The notes below the pieces were generated by a model, which was not told where the DNA came from, did not search any database, and saw nothing but the letters and a program-made list of their open reading frames with translations. Shown piece after piece: positions 6,036 to 6,969 of a stretch of 6,969 nt of DNA. How positions within the stretch are numbered: the stretch's first letter is position 1; each line of letters opens with the position of its first letter. The translations under genes were made by a program, and so were the position numbers. The DNA lies in the NCBI GenBank assembly GCA_002342985.1, contig DDRC01000005.1, forward strand, positions 1-6,969. Direction: 5' to 3'. This stretch comes from Flavobacteriales bacterium UBA2426. GTDB taxonomy: Bacteria > Bacteroidota > Bacteroidia > Flavobacteriales_F > PHOS-HE28.

Positions 6036-6848
6036 ATGGATCCGCGCGCCCAAGCCTTTCTCCGCCTGCTGAGCATCATGGACGAATTGCGCGAGCGCTG
6101 CCCGTGGGACCGCAAGCAGACGCTGGAGACGCTGCGACCCTTGACCATTGAGGAGACGTATGAGCTGGGCGACGCCATTCTGGAGGGCGACCTGGATGGC
6201 GTGCGGAAGGAGCTCGGCGATCTGATCCTGCACATCGTATTCTATGCGCGCATCGGCCAGGAGCAGGGGTCCTTCGACATCGCCGATGTGCTGAACGGCA
6301 TCTGCGAGAAGCTGATCCGGCGGCATCCGCACATCTACGGGGATGTGCAGGTGAAGGACGAGGAGGAGGTGAAGGCGAACTGGGAGCGCATCAAGCTGGA
6401 GGAGCAAGCGCAGGGGGCGGGCCGCAGCGCAGACGCTCCTGGCGGGCCCGGGGAGGCGCAGCCCAGCGTGCTGGAGGGCGTGCCCAAGGGGCTGCCGAGC
6501 CTGGTGAAGGCGATCCGCATACAGGACAAGGCCCGTGGGGTGGGCTTCGACTGGGAGCGCAAGGAGCAGGTGTGGGACAAGGTGCATGAAGAGCTGCGCG
6601 AGCTGCAGGCGGAGGTGGAGGCGGGCAGCGCGCAGCAGGCCGATGAGGTGGGCGATGTGCTCTTCAGCATGGTGAACTATGCGCGCTTCCTGGGGGTGGA
6701 CCCCGACGAGGCGCTGGAGCGCACGAACCGGAAATTCATCCGTCGTTTCCAGTACCTGGAGCGCGAGAGCCGCCGGGACGGGAAGGAACTGGGCCGCATG
6801 ACGCTGGCCGAGATGGACGCCTATTGGGAGCAGGCGAAGCGCCAATAG
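6036..6848 (+). CDS. mazG: Nucleoside triphosphate pyrophosphohydrolase MazG
   Basis: MazG hydrolyses (deoxy)nucleoside triphosphates to monophosphate and pyrophosphate in the cytoplasm, removing aberrant nucleotides. The 270-residue product has both tandem MazG domains. The first carries CPWD (22-25), the metal-binding EETYE (39-43) and E59-L-G-D62. The second starts with the family signature KARGVGFDW (165-173) and carries E185-E186-x-x-E189 and E204-V-G-D207. The linker between domains (about 122-144) contains a Gly/Ala/Pro-rich insert, AQGAGRSADAPGGPGEAQPS, which is longer than I expect for the family and looks like flexible filler. Length is otherwise normal. The ATG at 6036 lies just ahead of the conserved opening helix; an ATG at 6008 is out of frame. 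The next ORF begins 2 bp after its stop, so co-transcription is likely. Confidence 0.96.
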   Translation: MDPRAQAFLRLLSIMDELRERCPWDRKQTLETLRPLTIEETYELGDAILEGDLDGVRKELGDLILHIVFYARIGQEQGSFDIADVLNGICEKLIRRHPHIYGDVQVKDEEEVKANWERIKLEEQAQGAGRSADAPGGPGEAQPSVLEGVPKGLPSLVKAIRIQDKARGVGFDWERKEQVWDKVHEELRELQAEVEAGSAQQADEVGDVLFSMVNYARFLGVDPDEALERTNRKFIRRFQYLERESRRDGKELGRMTLAEMDAYWEQAKRQ

Positions 6849-6850
6849 CC

Positions 6851-6969
6851 ATGGGCAGGCTTCTGCGCCCCCTCTTCCTGAGCCTGCTGCTGGGCCTGCT
6901 GGAGGCGATGCGCACGCTGGATAAGCGGGAGGTCGGCCGCCCCGCGGTGCGGTGGGGGGGGCGGGTGGC
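6851..6969 (+). CDS. Unidentified ORF, N-terminal fragment with hydrophobic start
   Basis: An ATG 2 bp after the mazG stop opens a frame that runs to the window edge without a stop (39 codons). It starts MGRLLRPLFLSLLLGLLEAM, a basic-hydrophobic segment that could be a signal anchor, followed by RTLDKREVGRPAVRW. I do not recognise it. Tight spacing supports translation with mazG. The last 25 bases are a low-complexity G-rich run, so the frame near the edge may not be reliable. Confidence 0.35.
   Translation, partial: MGRLLRPLFLSLLLGLLEAMRTLDKREVGRPAVRWGGRV

Noticed and set aside
5976..6845. Minus-strand open frame opposite mazG
   Set aside because: Composition is His/Leu/Arg-rich, and it is fully covered by mazG, whose two catalytic domains are intact.

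Overview
The window looks like chromosomal DNA from a GC-rich member of the Bacteroidota, probably near Flavobacteriales. The basis is gene content: an arginase N-terminus of the Bacteroidota type, a small lipoprotein resembling GLPGLI/DUF4412 proteins, a DUF3575-like outer-membrane protein, and an FtsK with a long acidic linker. Shine-Dalgarno sequences are also largely absent, as is usual in that phylum. The lineage is inferred from these families and not from a marker gene.

Layout: a 5'-truncated-by-window arginase-family gene lies on the minus strand (1-238). It diverges from a lipoprotein gene (406-1104), and a 16-bp perfect palindrome sits in the divergent gap. The DNA translocase gene ftsK (1306-3909) follows on the plus strand. 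Next comes a 353-bp gene-free stretch (3910-4262) that is the most unusual part of the window. A 206-bp unit made of the last ~90 bp of ftsK plus a structured intergenic segment is present twice in tandem. Each intergenic segment itself holds two related hairpin modules 46 bp apart. After a short inverted repeat, the minus strand carries a class D beta-lactamase-like lipoprotein (4263-5075) and a beta-barrel-type outer-membrane protein (5152-5922), separated by a clear rho-independent terminator. Divergent from these is mazG (6036-6848), followed 2 bp later by the first ~39 codons of an unidentified ORF cut by the window end.

The genes do not form one pathway. ftsK (chromosome segregation at division) and mazG (nucleotide-pool cleaning) are housekeeping genes. 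The three exported proteins (two lipoproteins, one OMP) belong to the cell envelope. I see no defence system, transposase, CRISPR array, tRNA or rRNA. The best candidate for something undescribed is the nested repeat and hairpin element downstream of ftsK, followed by a non-canonical SxV motif in the class D enzyme.
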